A stretch of DNA of 64,000 nt from the NCBI GenBank assembly GCA_034669045.1, contig JAXDOD010000168.1, forward strand, positions 35,079-99,078. The letters run 5' to 3'. Made by a program: the position numbers and the translations under genes. This DNA comes from VAZQ01 sp034669045 (GTDB lineage: Bacteria > Pseudomonadota > Alphaproteobacteria > Rhizobiales > Xanthobacteraceae). This document shows, piece after piece, positions 25,487 through 33,857 of this stretch; within the stretch, counting starts at the first letter, position 1; each line of letters begins with the position of its first letter. A model generated the notes under the pieces. The model saw only the letters and a program-made list of their open reading frames with translations, had not been told where the DNA came from and did no database searches.

Positions 25487-26749
25487 ATGCCGCCTGCGAC
25501 CTCCTCGCCAGTCATCCGCCATCTTCACGACCGCAATATCGCCGCGCGGCGCGCGCCCAACGACCCACGCACGGTCTGGATGCGCGCGTTCCGCAGCGTG
25601 CGCGCGGAAACCGAGCGGCGCGCGGCCAGGCTCGGCGCCGAAGACCAGGTCGTGCAGTCGATGGCGGACGCCAGCCCGACCAAATGGCATCGCGCGCATA
25701 CCACGTGGTTCTTCGAGCAGTTCCTGCTGAACCTGCATCTGCCGGGCTATCGCGTCTTCGACGCCGACTTCGCCTTTCTGTTCAACTCCTATTACGTCGC
25801 GGCCGGACCGCGCCACGACCGCCCCAAGCGCGGCCTCCTGACCCGGCCCGACGGCGCCGAGGTCACGGCCTTCCGCGCCCATGTCGATGAGGCGGTCGAG
25901 CGGTTGCTGGCGGGCGTGGAGGAGGCGCGGCTCCCCGAGGTGCTGCGCATCCTGGAGATCGGTCTCCACCACGAGCAGCAGCATCAGGAACTCATCCTCA
26001 CGGACATCCTGCACGCGTTCTCGCAGAACCCGATCGCGCCTGCCTATGACCCCGACTGGCGCCCGCCGGCCGCGCAGGCATCCGCGCGCGGCTTCGCCGA
26101 TGTGCCGGCGGGGCTCCACACCCTCGGCTGCACCGGCGAGGGCTATGCCTTCGACAACGAGGGCCCGGCGCACCAGGTCTATCTGCGCCCGGTACGGATC
26201 GCGCGCGGCCTCGTCACCAACGCGCAATGGCTCGATTTCATCGCCGACGGCGGCTATGCGACGCCGTCGCTGTGGCTCTCCGACGGCTGGGCCACCGCCC
26301 AGGCGGAAGGCTGGGAGGCCCCCGGCTATTGGCGCAAGCACGACGGCGCGCAGTTCTCGCTCACGCTGGGCGGGCTGCGGCCGGTCGAGCCGGACGCGCC
26401 CGTCACCCACGTGAGCTACTACGAGGCCGATGCTTTCGCGCGCTGGTGCGGCAAGGACCTGCCGACCGAGGCGGAATGGGAGGTGGCCGCGCGGCAAAAC
26501 CTGATCGACGACGCCTTCGGTATCGCCTGGCAGTGGACGCGCAGCGCCTATTCGCCCTATCCCGGCTTCCGCGCGGTGTCCGGCGCGCTCGGCGAATACA
26601 ACGGCAAGTTCATGGTCAACCAGATGGTGCTGCGCGGCTCCTCGCATGCGACGCCGGACGGCCATGCGCGCGCGAGCTACCGCAATTTCTTCTATCCGTC
26701 GGCGCGCTGGCAGTTTTGCGGGCTGCGGCTTGCGGACTATGTCGACTGA
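25487..26749 (+). CDS. egtB: EgtB, hercynine/cysteine sulfoxide synthase
   Basis: 420 residues from ATG 25487, which follows GGGATTGGGC; the ATG at 25421 lies within a TATAAT box. N-terminal DinB-like domain (about 20-190) with SPTKWHRAHTTWFFEQF and the iron motif HxxxHxE (His162, His166, Glu168 in HHEQQHQE). The C-terminal FGE-sulfatase domain (about 215-420) has FDNEGPAHQVYL and KDLPTEAEWEVAAR. The family joins hercynine with cysteine or gamma-glutamylcysteine using Fe(II) and oxygen in ergothioneine synthesis. It overlaps or abuts egtD; EgtA, EgtC and EgtE are not in the window. Confidence 0.93.
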   Translation: MPPATSSPVIRHLHDRNIAARRAPNDPRTVWMRAFRSVRAETERRAARLGAEDQVVQSMADASPTKWHRAHTTWFFEQFLLNLHLPGYRVFDADFAFLFNSYYVAAGPRHDRPKRGLLTRPDGAEVTAFRAHVDEAVERLLAGVEEARLPEVLRILEIGLHHEQQHQELILTDILHAFSQNPIAPAYDPDWRPPAAQASARGFADVPAGLHTLGCTGEGYAFDNEGPAHQVYLRPVRIARGLVTNAQWLDFIADGGYATPSLWLSDGWATAQAEGWEAPGYWRKHDGAQFSLTLGGLRPVEPDAPVTHVSYYEADAFARWCGKDLPTEAEWEVAARQNLIDDAFGIAWQWTRSAYSPYPGFRAVSGALGEYNGKFMVNQMVLRGSSHATPDGHARASYRNFFYPSARWQFCGLRLADYVD

Positions 26750-26777
26750 AATCTCGAAGCGGCACCGGGAGGAACTC

Positions 26778-27749
26778 ATGGCTATGCGTGCCCGAATTGC
26801 CCGTCACGAACCGAGGGCAGTGGAGTCAGAGTTCGCGCGCGACGCCATCGCGGGCCTGACGTCGCGGCCCAAGCATCTGTCGCCGAAATATTTCTACGAC
26901 GAGATCGGCTCGCAACTGTTCGAGCAGATCACCGAGCTTCCCGAATACTACCCGACACGTTGCGAGCTCGCGATCCTGCGCGAGCACGCCGCCGACATGG
27001 CGAGCCTGCTGCCGCCCAAGACCGCGCTGGTCGAGTTCGGCAGCGGCTCGACCCGCAAGGTGCGCACCCTCCTGGGAGCGTCGCCATCGATCGCGGCCTA
27101 TGTGCCGGTCGATATCTCGTCCGAAATGCTCGGCCAGGAGGCGGTGGAGCTTCGCCGCGACTATCCGCGCCTGACGGTGCTGCCGGTGGTCGCCGACTTC
27201 ACCCAGCCGTTCGATCTGCCGGCCGCGGTCGCGCACATGCGGCGCACCGGGTTCTTTCCGGGCTCCACCATCGGCAATTTCGAGCCGCATGATGCATCCG
27301 GGTTCCTGCGCCACGCCGGCCGCATGCTAGGCGCCGGCGCGCATCTGATCATCGGCATCGATCTCGTCAAGGATACCAACGTCCTCAACGCCGCTTATGA
27401 CGACGCCGCGGGCGTGACCGCGAAGTTCAACCTCAACCTGCTGGCGCGCATGAACCGCGAGCTCGGCGCCGACTTCGATCTCGATGCGTTCTCCCATCAG
27501 GCCTTCTTCAACGTCGAGCGCCGCCGCATCGAGATGCATCTCGCCAGCCGCAAGCGCCAGAAGGTGCGCGTGCGCGGCCGTGCGATCGAGTTCCGCGCCG
27601 GTGAGACCATCCACACGGAGAACAGCTACAAGTACACGCTGGAGTCGTTCGGCGCGCTCGCGCGCGGCTCCGGCTGGACCGCGGCGGCGGTCTGGACCGA
27701 CCCGCGCGGCTATTTCTGCGTGCAGGCGCTCAAGCGCACGGCTCATTGA
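26778..27749 (+). CDS. egtD: EgtD, L-histidine N-alpha-methyltransferase
   Basis: 323 residues from ATG 26778, which has a strong GGGAGGA five bases upstream. An ATG at 26739, inside egtB, is the alternative. SAM-dependent methyltransferase: LVEFGSGSTRKVRTLL (about 76-91), VPVDISSEML, GSTIGNFEPHDASGFL, and the C-terminal ENSYKYTLESF near 277. It trimethylates histidine to hercynine, the substrate of EgtB. The two genes form the usual compact ergothioneine pair. Confidence 0.93.
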   Translation: MAMRARIARHEPRAVESEFARDAIAGLTSRPKHLSPKYFYDEIGSQLFEQITELPEYYPTRCELAILREHAADMASLLPPKTALVEFGSGSTRKVRTLLGASPSIAAYVPVDISSEMLGQEAVELRRDYPRLTVLPVVADFTQPFDLPAAVAHMRRTGFFPGSTIGNFEPHDASGFLRHAGRMLGAGAHLIIGIDLVKDTNVLNAAYDDAAGVTAKFNLNLLARMNRELGADFDLDAFSHQAFFNVERRRIEMHLASRKRQKVRVRGRAIEFRAGETIHTENSYKYTLESFGALARGSGWTAAAVWTDPRGYFCVQALKRTAH

Positions 27750-27808
27750 ATACTGCAGGCCGGGTCAAGCGCTTGCGTCCCCCTGACATCGCCTGCGCGC
27801 ACCTGATC

Positions 27809-27836
27809 TGGGTCTCGTGAAGAACTCGACCCAACC
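27809..27836. repeat. palindromic intergenic repeat (GTTGGGTC type, copy B)
   Basis: An exact 28-base match to 11361-11388, with arms TGGGTC and GACCCA. It lies between the convergent egtD and permease-receptor genes, ending at the stop of the latter, and might serve as a transcription end signal there. Confidence 0.7.
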
Positions 27837-29389
27837 TACGGCTGGAGGCCGATCGCGCCTGCGAGAAATCGTGCGGCATCCTTCGGTGCGGCCTTGCCGG
27901 TCTCGCGGTCGACCATGAAATTGGCCTGACGCATGCGTTCGACGGAAATCCTTCCGATCAATGGCGAAAGCGCGCGAATGAGCACCTGATCATCGGCCCG
28001 CTGCGGCGAGATCAGGATCATGGCGTCGTAGGAGGGGATCGCGTGCCGCGGATCGTCGAGCACGAGGAGGTCCTGCGCGGCGATCCGCCCGTCGCTGGAG
28101 AACGCCGAGATGACATCGGCGCTGCCGTCCTCGAGCGCGCGGTACATGAAGGTGGGGCTGTACGAGCGCTCGACCGCGAAGCGGAGCCCGTAGGCGTCGC
28201 GCAGGGTCGCCCATTCCGGCCGGCTGAGGAATTCGAGGTCGCTGCCGAGCGTGAGCTTCGGCGCCGGCGCCGTCAGATCGGCGATGCTGCGCACGCCCAG
28301 CGCCGCCGCGCGCTCCTTGCGCATCGCCAGCACATAGGCGTTCTCGAACCCGAGCGCGCCGAGCACTTTGACGCCGTGGCGTTCCGCCATCCAGGCCGCG
28401 AGCGCGCGCAGCATCTCGTCGCGCGGCGGCGCGTCGCGGCGCTCCATGACATTGGTCCAAAGCGTGCCGGAATAGTCCACGTAGACGTCGATGTCGCCGC
28501 CGGCGAGCGCGCGGAAGATCACGGCCGACCCGAGCCCGTCCTTGCGCCGGGTGGTGGCGCCCGCGCGCGCGAGCCGCTCGGAGATCAGTTCGGCGAGGAT
28601 GAACTGCTCGCTGAAGTTCTTGGCGCCGACCGCATAGGTTCCCGGCGCCGCCGCGATCAGCGGCACCGCGGCGGCAACGGTGCCGAGGATCACGCCGGCG
28701 AGCCCGAGCATGATGCGGCGGGCGTCGCGACGGGTCGCTCCGGTCTCGATCAGTCCGAGGATCTGGTCGGCTACGAGCGCGAGAACCGCCGCCGCGGCGC
28801 AGCCGAACAGCACAAAAATCCAGTTCTCGGTCTGCAGCCCCGAGAAAATATAGTTTCCCAAACTCGTTTGTCCGACGGAGGTCGAGAGCGTCGCGGCGCC
28901 GATGGTCCACACCGCCGCGGTGCGGATGCCCGCCATCACCACCGGCGCGGCCAGCGGCGCCTCCACCATGGTGAGGCGCTGGCGCGAGGTCATGCCGACC
29001 GCGTCGGCGGCTTCGATCACCGCGGGGTCGAGCCCGGTGAAGCCGGCGACGCCGTTGCGCAGGATCGGCAGCACCGAATACAGCGTGAGCGCCAGCAGCG
29101 AGGGCAGGAAGCCGAGCGCCGGAAGGCCAAAGCCGAGCAGCGGCTTGGTGACCGCCGAAAGCCCGAGCAGCAGCGGGTAGAACAACGCCAGCAGCGCCAA
29201 TCCGGGGATGGTCTGCACCAGGCTCGCCGTCGCGAGCGCCGGCGCGCGCAGCCGCGGACGGCGCGCCGCCAGGATCGCCAGCGGGATGCCGATGAGCACG
29301 CCGAGCGCCAGCGCCGACGCGCACAGGATCACGTGCCGCGCCAGATAGTCGGGCAGGAGGGCGAAGGCGGCCGCGATCCGCTCATCCAT
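27836..29389 (-). CDS. fused ABC permease and substrate-binding protein (glycine betaine/choline type)
   Basis: 517 residues. The N-terminal half (about 1-245) is an OpuBB/ProW-like permease with several membrane helices and the EAA-like loop (EAADAVGMTSRQRLTMVEAPLAAPVVMAGIRT region, about 126-157). The C-terminal half (about 250-517) is an OpuAC/OpuBC-type receptor domain (VGAKNFSEQFILAELI, DVYVDYSGTLWTNVM, VISAFSSDGRIAAQDLLVLDDP). The receptor is thus tethered to the channel. Known families import choline, glycine betaine or related osmolytes. It overlaps the ATPase gene by eight bases. Confidence 0.88.
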   Translation of the reverse strand: MDERIAAAFALLPDYLARHVILCASALALGVLIGIPLAILAARRPRLRAPALATASLVQTIPGLALLALFYPLLLGLSAVTKPLLGFGLPALGFLPSLLALTLYSVLPILRNGVAGFTGLDPAVIEAADAVGMTSRQRLTMVEAPLAAPVVMAGIRTAAVWTIGAATLSTSVGQTSLGNYIFSGLQTENWIFVLFGCAAAAVLALVADQILGLIETGATRRDARRIMLGLAGVILGTVAAAVPLIAAAPGTYAVGAKNFSEQFILAELISERLARAGATTRRKDGLGSAVIFRALAGGDIDVYVDYSGTLWTNVMERRDAPPRDEMLRALAAWMAERHGVKVLGALGFENAYVLAMRKERAAALGVRSIADLTAPAPKLTLGSDLEFLSRPEWATLRDAYGLRFAVERSYSPTFMYRALEDGSADVISAFSSDGRIAAQDLLVLDDPRHAIPSYDAMILISPQRADDQVLIRALSPLIGRISVERMRQANFMVDRETGKAAPKDAARFLAGAIGLQP

Positions 29390-30224
29390 GCGCGCCGCCT
29401 CCGCCGTCCTTGCCGCCCATCACGGCCTGGATGCGCGCGGCCTGCCGCTTCGGCATGTCCATGAGCGCCGCCACCTCGGGGCTCGGCGGCGCCGACAGCA
29501 GCGCGCGCGGCGTGTCGTTGGCGAGGATTTGGCCGTTGCTCATCACCACGATGCGGTCGGCGAGCAGCACCGCCTCCTGCACGTCGTGCGTGACCATGAT
29601 GGTGGTCAGCCCGAGCCGGTCGTGCAGCGCGCGATAGGCCGTGCCGACGGTGTCGCGCGTGACCGGATCGAGCGCGCCGAACGGTTCGTCCATCAGCACG
29701 ATCCGCGGCCGCGCCGCGATCGCGCGCGCGACGGCGGCGCGCTGGCGCTGGCCGCCGGAGAGCGTCGCCGGCAGCCGTGGCGCATAGTCCTGCGGCAGGC
29801 CGACGAGGTCGAGCAGTTCGCGCACGCGTGCGGCGATGTCCGGCGCCGGCCAGCCGAGCAGGTGCGGCGTGATGCCGATGTTCTCCGCCACGCTCATGTG
29901 GGGAAACAGCCCGATGCCCTGGAAGACATAGCCGATGCGCCTGCGCAGCGTCGCCGCGTCCTGCGCGCCGACGCGCTCGCCGTCGATCCGCACCTCGCCG
30001 CGGTCCGGCTCGATCAGGCGGTTGACGACCTTCAGCGTCGTGGTCTTGCCGGAACCGGAGGTGCCGACCAGCGCGACAAACGTTTTCGCCGTGACGGCGA
30101 GGCTCGCATCGCGCACGGCGAATGTCCTGCCGCCATCGAACGACTTCGATACCTTGTCGATCTCGATCAGCGGGCTCATCGGGCCGCTCATGGTCGCGCC
30201 AGCGGGCATCCGGTCTTGATGCAT
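29382..30224 (-). CDS. ABC transporter ATP-binding protein (glycine betaine/choline type)
   Basis: 280 residues; start uncertain, since ATGs at 30191 and 30179 are also in frame and none has a clear Shine-Dalgarno. Walker A GTSGSGKTT near residue 54, signature LSGGQRQRAAVARAIA, Walker B IVLMDEPFGALD, then MVTHDVQEAVLLADRIVVM. It is of the OpuA/OpuB ATPase group and energises the fused permease-receptor that overlaps its end. No CBS pair is visible at the C-terminus. Confidence 0.88.
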   Translation of the reverse strand: MHQDRMPAGATMSGPMSPLIEIDKVSKSFDGGRTFAVRDASLAVTAKTFVALVGTSGSGKTTTLKVVNRLIEPDRGEVRIDGERVGAQDAATLRRRIGYVFQGIGLFPHMSVAENIGITPHLLGWPAPDIAARVRELLDLVGLPQDYAPRLPATLSGGQRQRAAVARAIAARPRIVLMDEPFGALDPVTRDTVGTAYRALHDRLGLTTIMVTHDVQEAVLLADRIVVMSNGQILANDTPRALLSAPPSPEVAALMDMPKRQAARIQAVMGGKDGGGGAHG

Positions 30225-30310
30225 GCGTGCGCCGTTCGAAGGTCCGGGTCGCGTGGCGGCTCGCCTGGCGGCCGGGGCTGCCGAAGCAGATGCGCAGCCG
30301 GTTCTGGTGC

Positions 30311-30414
30311 TAGAGCATTTTCAGGAAAAGTGGAATCCGGTTTTCCGTCGAAAATGCGACCAACGCAAGAGTCCTAGAGCACGTTCAGTTTCAAGGAAAC
30401 TGAATGTGCTCTAG
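30311..30414. repeat. Rhizobiales-type palindromic intergenic elements (two units)
   Basis: The first unit (30311-30358) contains GGAAAAGTGG and CCGGTTTTCC, the same theme as the element at 38123. The second is a long hairpin: CTAGAGCACGTTCAGTTTC (30374-30392) pairs with 30396-30414 with one mismatch around three loop bases. They lie between the divergent ATPase and oxidoreductase genes. Confidence 0.75.
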
Positions 30415-30475
30415 GCTGTATAGGAGCGGGAATCGGCCGGCACAACGCCCGCGCCCATCGTGAAGGAGGAGCTCA

Positions 30476-31447
30476 ATGAAAGCCGCAGTCCTGGGTGAGA
30501 ACGGCGTCGAAGTCCGCGACCTGCCAACGCCTGCGCCCGCGCCACACGAGGTGCTGATCCGCGTGCGCGCCTCGAGCCTCAACCGCGCCGACCTCGCGGT
30601 CGCGGCCGGCCAGCATCACGGCCGCGTCGGCGGCGTCGGGTCTCGTATCGGCCTGGAATGTTCGGGCGAGGTGGAGGCGGTCGGCGGCGCCGTGAACGAC
30701 TTCAAGCCGGGCGACCGCGTGATGGGCTCGGCGCCGGGCGGCTATGCGGAATACGCCGTGGCCGATGCCGGCCGGGTGGCGCCCATCCCGGCCAACAACA
30801 TGACCTACGAGCAGGCCGCCTGCCTGCCGGTCGCGCTGCAGACCCTGCACAACGCGATCGTCACCGCCGGGCGCTTCAAGCGCGGCGAGAGCCTTCTGAT
30901 CCAGGGCGCCAGCTCCGGCGTCGGGCTGATGGGCATGCAGATCGGCAAGTTTCTGGGCGCTTCGATCGTGATGGGCACATCGACCAATGCGGGCCGGCGG
31001 GCGCGGCTCAAGGACTATGGCTGCGACCTCGCGCTCGATTCCAGCGATCCGAAATGGCCGGACGCGGTGAAGGAGGCGACCGGGGGCAAGGGCGTCGATC
31101 TCGTCGTCGACATGGTGTCCGGGCCGACCGTCAACGGCAGCCTGGATGCGGCCAGGATTCTCGGGCGCATCGTCAATGTCGGCCGGCTCGGCGGCCAGAA
31201 AGGCGAGTTCAACTTCGACCTGCACGCGATGAAGCGCATCGACTATATCGGCGTCACCAACCGCACGCGCACGCCGGCCGAGCTCAACGAGGTCACGCGG
31301 CGCATGCGCGAGGACCTCTGGCCGGCGGTCGAGGCCGGCACGCTGTCGCTGCCGATCGACAAGACCTTCCCGCTCGCCCAGGTCACCGCCGCGCTGGCCA
31401 TGATGAAGGCCAATGGGCACTTCGGGAAGATCGTGTTGACGATGTGA
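30476..31447 (+). CDS. zinc-independent quinone oxidoreductase-like MDR protein
   Basis: 323 residues of the medium-chain dehydrogenase/reductase family. GroES-like N-terminus (MKAAVLGENGVEVRDLP), no structural zinc lobe, and a Rossmann nucleotide site IQGASSGVGLMGMQIGKFLGA near 142-162, typical of NADPH:quinone reductases and enoyl/zeta-crystallin-like enzymes. Strong AAGGAGGAG precedes the ATG. It starts a rightward group containing an FAH-family hydrolase and a flavin reductase; the substrate is not evident. Confidence 0.85.
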   Translation: MKAAVLGENGVEVRDLPTPAPAPHEVLIRVRASSLNRADLAVAAGQHHGRVGGVGSRIGLECSGEVEAVGGAVNDFKPGDRVMGSAPGGYAEYAVADAGRVAPIPANNMTYEQAACLPVALQTLHNAIVTAGRFKRGESLLIQGASSGVGLMGMQIGKFLGASIVMGTSTNAGRRARLKDYGCDLALDSSDPKWPDAVKEATGGKGVDLVVDMVSGPTVNGSLDAARILGRIVNVGRLGGQKGEFNFDLHAMKRIDYIGVTNRTRTPAELNEVTRRMREDLWPAVEAGTLSLPIDKTFPLAQVTAALAMMKANGHFGKIVLTM

Positions 31448-31453
31448 ACGCTT

Positions 31454-31524
31454 TCGTCGTTCCGGGGCGCGCCACCCAAGTCGGCTATATCCGGCTTGGG
31501 CTTCGCTCGGCCCCGGAACGACGA
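31454..31524. repeat. palindromic intergenic repeat with 15-bp perfect arms
   Basis: TCGTCGTTCCGGGGC (31454-31468) and its exact reverse complement (31510-31524) enclose a 41-base centre that itself has partial symmetry (CCAAG ... CTTGG). It belongs to the CCGGGG/CATTCCGGG theme seen at 7283 and 15240. It lies between two co-directional genes. Confidence 0.8.
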
Positions 31525-31602
31525 TCGACCGTTTGCATATAGACGCGCTTTCCGGCGCTTCTGTATAGTCCGCCCCTCAGCAGACAAGGAGCGTCGATAC
31601 CC

Positions 31603-32475
31603 ATGAAGATCGTCGGTTTTGAATCAAGCCAAGGATTGCGTCTCGGTGTGATCGAGGGCGATCAAGTCATCGACTTGCAGGCGGTCGACGCCAAGCTGCC
31701 GGCGAACCTCGCCGAGGTGCTCAAGGCGAACAACGGCGATCTCAAGCCGCTCGTCGATCTTGCCAAGCGGGCGCCCGCGAGCGCCCGCCTGCCGCTCAAG
31801 GGGCTCAAATATGCCTTCCCGGTGGCGCGCCCGGGCAAGATCATCTGCCTCGGCCTGAACTATCTCGAACACGTCAAGGAAGGGCCGAACCGCGACAACA
31901 TCCCGAAATTCCCGACCATCTTCATGCGCTGCGTGACCTCGCTGGTCCCGCACGGCGCGCCCATCATCCGGCCGAAGGTGTCGGAGACGTTCGATTACGA
32001 GGCCGAGCTGATCTTCGTGGTCGGCAAGCGCGCCAAGCACATGACGATGGAGAACGCCTATTCCTGCATCGCCGGATATTCCTGCGGCAACGAAGGCTCG
32101 ATCCGCGAATTCCAGCGCAAGACCACCCAGTGGGACATGGGCAAGAATTTCGACCGCACCGGCGGCTTTGGGCCCTGGCTGGTCACCGCGGACGAGATCG
32201 CGCCCGGCGCCAAGGGGCTGAAGATCCAGAGCCGGCTCAACGGCACGGTCATGCAGTCGGACAACACCGACAACATGATGTTCCCGATCGCCGAGACCAT
32301 CGTCTACGTCACCCAGGGCATGACGCTCGAGCCGGGCGACATCGTCTTCACCGGCACGCCGTCGGGCGTCGGCCATGCGCGCAAGCCGCCGGTGTTCATG
32401 AAACAGGGCGACACCTGCGAGATCGACATTGAAGGCGTCGGCGTGCTGTCGAACCCGGTCGAGGATGAGGCGTGA
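31603..32475 (+). CDS. fumarylacetoacetate hydrolase (FAH) family protein
   Basis: 290 residues. N-terminal lead (MKIVGFESSQGLRLGVIEGD), then the FAH core: PGKIICLGLNYLEHVKE near 78, metal ligands Glu133 and Glu135 in FDYEAELIFVVG, GYSCGNEGSIREF near 158, and FTGTPSGVGHARKPP. The third acidic ligand of many FAH enzymes is Asp in NDxSxRD; here the segment reads NEGSIRE, so Glu164 may replace it. Family members hydrolyse fumarylpyruvate, acylpyruvates or decarboxylate. With the gentisate dioxygenase-like gene at 33858 it could act late in gentisate degradation. AAGGAG precedes the ATG. Confidence 0.85.
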   Translation: MKIVGFESSQGLRLGVIEGDQVIDLQAVDAKLPANLAEVLKANNGDLKPLVDLAKRAPASARLPLKGLKYAFPVARPGKIICLGLNYLEHVKEGPNRDNIPKFPTIFMRCVTSLVPHGAPIIRPKVSETFDYEAELIFVVGKRAKHMTMENAYSCIAGYSCGNEGSIREFQRKTTQWDMGKNFDRTGGFGPWLVTADEIAPGAKGLKIQSRLNGTVMQSDNTDNMMFPIAETIVYVTQGMTLEPGDIVFTGTPSGVGHARKPPVFMKQGDTCEIDIEGVGVLSNPVEDEA

Positions 32476-32569
32476 GCGGATTTCGAGCGGCCCTGTTCAC
32501 CACGCGTGTGCTGCGAACTCGGTGGTCTCCGTTCTGCAAGGGGACGGGCGGGGAGTCCAATCTCCGCTC

Positions 32570-32588
32570 GTCCCCGCGCAGCGGGGAC
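32570..32588. repeat. short perfect hairpin GTCCCCGC / GCGGGGAC
   Basis: Eight-base arms with a three-base loop in the 225-bp gap between the FAH-family and flavin reductase genes. The following stretch (CTGGATTTCCGCTTGCACGG) resembles the one near 45610, so this gap holds a dispersed repeat. Confidence 0.6.
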
Positions 32589-32700
32589 TCACGCGAACTG
32601 CGATCCTGGATTTCCGCTTGCACGGAATGAGCTTATGGACCCGGGTGTGACGGGGTGTACCAAGCGCGGATAGACCGGGTGTAACCGAAATGAGGACCAC

Positions 32701-33276
32701 ATGGCCGATACTTTGAACATTCTCTCGATCTGCGGCTCGCTGCGCAAAGGCTCCTTCAACGCGGCGCTCCAACGCACGCTCCCCGCGCTCGCGCCGGCCG
32801 GCCTGAGCATCAAGCCGGTCTCCGCATCCTTCGGCGGCCTGCCGGTCTATAATTTCGACGACCAGCAGGCGAACGGCATCCCGGCCGCCGTCACCGAGTT
32901 CGTCGACGCCATCCGCGCCGCCGATGGCCTGACCATCACGTCGCCGGAGTACAACTGGTCGATCCCGGGCGGACTCAAGAACCTGATCGACTGGATTTCC
33001 CGCGTGAAGGACCAGCCGTTCGAGGGCAAGCCGGTCGCGCTGCAATCCTGCGCCGGCGGGCTCCTCGGCGGCGCGCGCATGCAATACCACCTGCGCCAGT
33101 CGCTCGCCTCGATCGGGGCCCAGGTCTTCGTCAAGCCGGAAGTCTTCGTCACCTTCGCGGCGAAAAAATTCGACGAGAAGACGCTCGAACTGACCGACCA
33201 GACCACCAAGGACATGGTCAAGCTGCACCTGGAAGCCTACGAGAAGTTCGTGCGCCGGTGGACGGGGAAGAGCTGA
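32701..33276 (+). CDS. NADPH-dependent FMN reductase family protein
   Basis: 191 residues, flavodoxin-like. The FMN phosphate loop is GSLRKGSFN near residues 12-20 and the isoalloxazine region is SPEYNWSIPGGLKN near 81-94. Family members reduce FMN, quinones or azo dyes with NAD(P)H. It sits among aromatic-catabolism genes, where it may supply reduced flavin or reduce quinones. Its stop is followed one base later by the next gene. Confidence 0.88.
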   Translation: MADTLNILSICGSLRKGSFNAALQRTLPALAPAGLSIKPVSASFGGLPVYNFDDQQANGIPAAVTEFVDAIRAADGLTITSPEYNWSIPGGLKNLIDWISRVKDQPFEGKPVALQSCAGGLLGGARMQYHLRQSLASIGAQVFVKPEVFVTFAAKKFDEKTLELTDQTTKDMVKLHLEAYEKFVRRWTGKS

Positions 33277-33277
33277 G

Positions 33278-33637
33278 ATGGCGATGAAGCGCCGCGGTCT
33301 CCTGACCGGCCTTGCGGCATCCGTCGCGGCGCTGCTCGCCACCGAGCGCCACGCCGGCGCGCAGGACTACGTGCCGCCGAAGATCGGCCGCTACAAGGTC
33401 GAGGGCATGTTCTGGACCCGCGACCTCGTCATCGAGGATGCCACCAATTACGCGGTCTATGAGGCGGGGAACGGTCCGTTTTACGGCCGCGGCACCTACA
33501 GCTTCGACGGCCGGTCGGTGAGATTCCTGACCGGACCGTTCTACGAGATGGGATATCGGGGCTCCTCGATCATCGGCGACGACGGCAAGCACCGCATCAG
33601 GCTGGGCAATACCTCCGACGCGATCTTCCTCGATTGA
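33278..33637 (+). CDS. small exported protein of unknown function
   Basis: 119 residues. N-terminal MKRRGLLTGLAASVAALLA with twin Arg suggests a Tat- or Sec-type signal, cleaved near AGAQD. The mature 90 residues are rich in Tyr, Phe and Gly (KVEGMFWTRDLVIED, GPFYGRGTYSFDG, GPFYEMGYRG) and may be a small beta-structure. It is not recognised as a known family. It starts directly after the flavin reductase gene and is probably co-transcribed with it. Confidence 0.65.
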   Translation: MAMKRRGLLTGLAASVAALLATERHAGAQDYVPPKIGRYKVEGMFWTRDLVIEDATNYAVYEAGNGPFYGRGTYSFDGRSVRFLTGPFYEMGYRGSSIIGDDGKHRIRLGNTSDAIFLD

Positions 33638-33774
33638 CGGACGAAACGTCCGGCGTCGGCCGGCTGTAGTCGGTCAGTTGCCGCGTCTTCGGCGCGAATT
33701 TCACCAGCCAGGAACCGCCGGCGAAATATTTTCCCGGTTGTGATCTCGTGGCCGTAGGCGATCGACTTGTCCGG

Positions 33775-33802
33775 CGAGATAGTTTCATTATGTACTATCT
33801 CG
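33775..33802. promoter_or_regulatory. candidate operator palindrome before the gentisate dioxygenase-like gene
   Basis: CGAGATAGT (33775-33783) and ACTATCTCG (33794-33802) form a perfect nine-base inverted repeat with a ten-base AT-rich centre, 55 bases before the ATG at 33858. There is no T-run after it, so it is less like a terminator than a binding site for a dimeric regulator. No regulator gene is adjacent. Confidence 0.55.
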
Positions 33803-33857
33803 CTGTTTCAGGTTATTCTAATTTGGGTCGAACGGTTCCGGATCAAGGGAGAGCGCA

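Noticed and set aside
33597..33788. 63-codon minus-strand open frame in the gap before the gentisate dioxygenase-like gene
   Set aside because: It has no Shine-Dalgarno and no recognised domain; it might be a remnant but the evidence is too thin.
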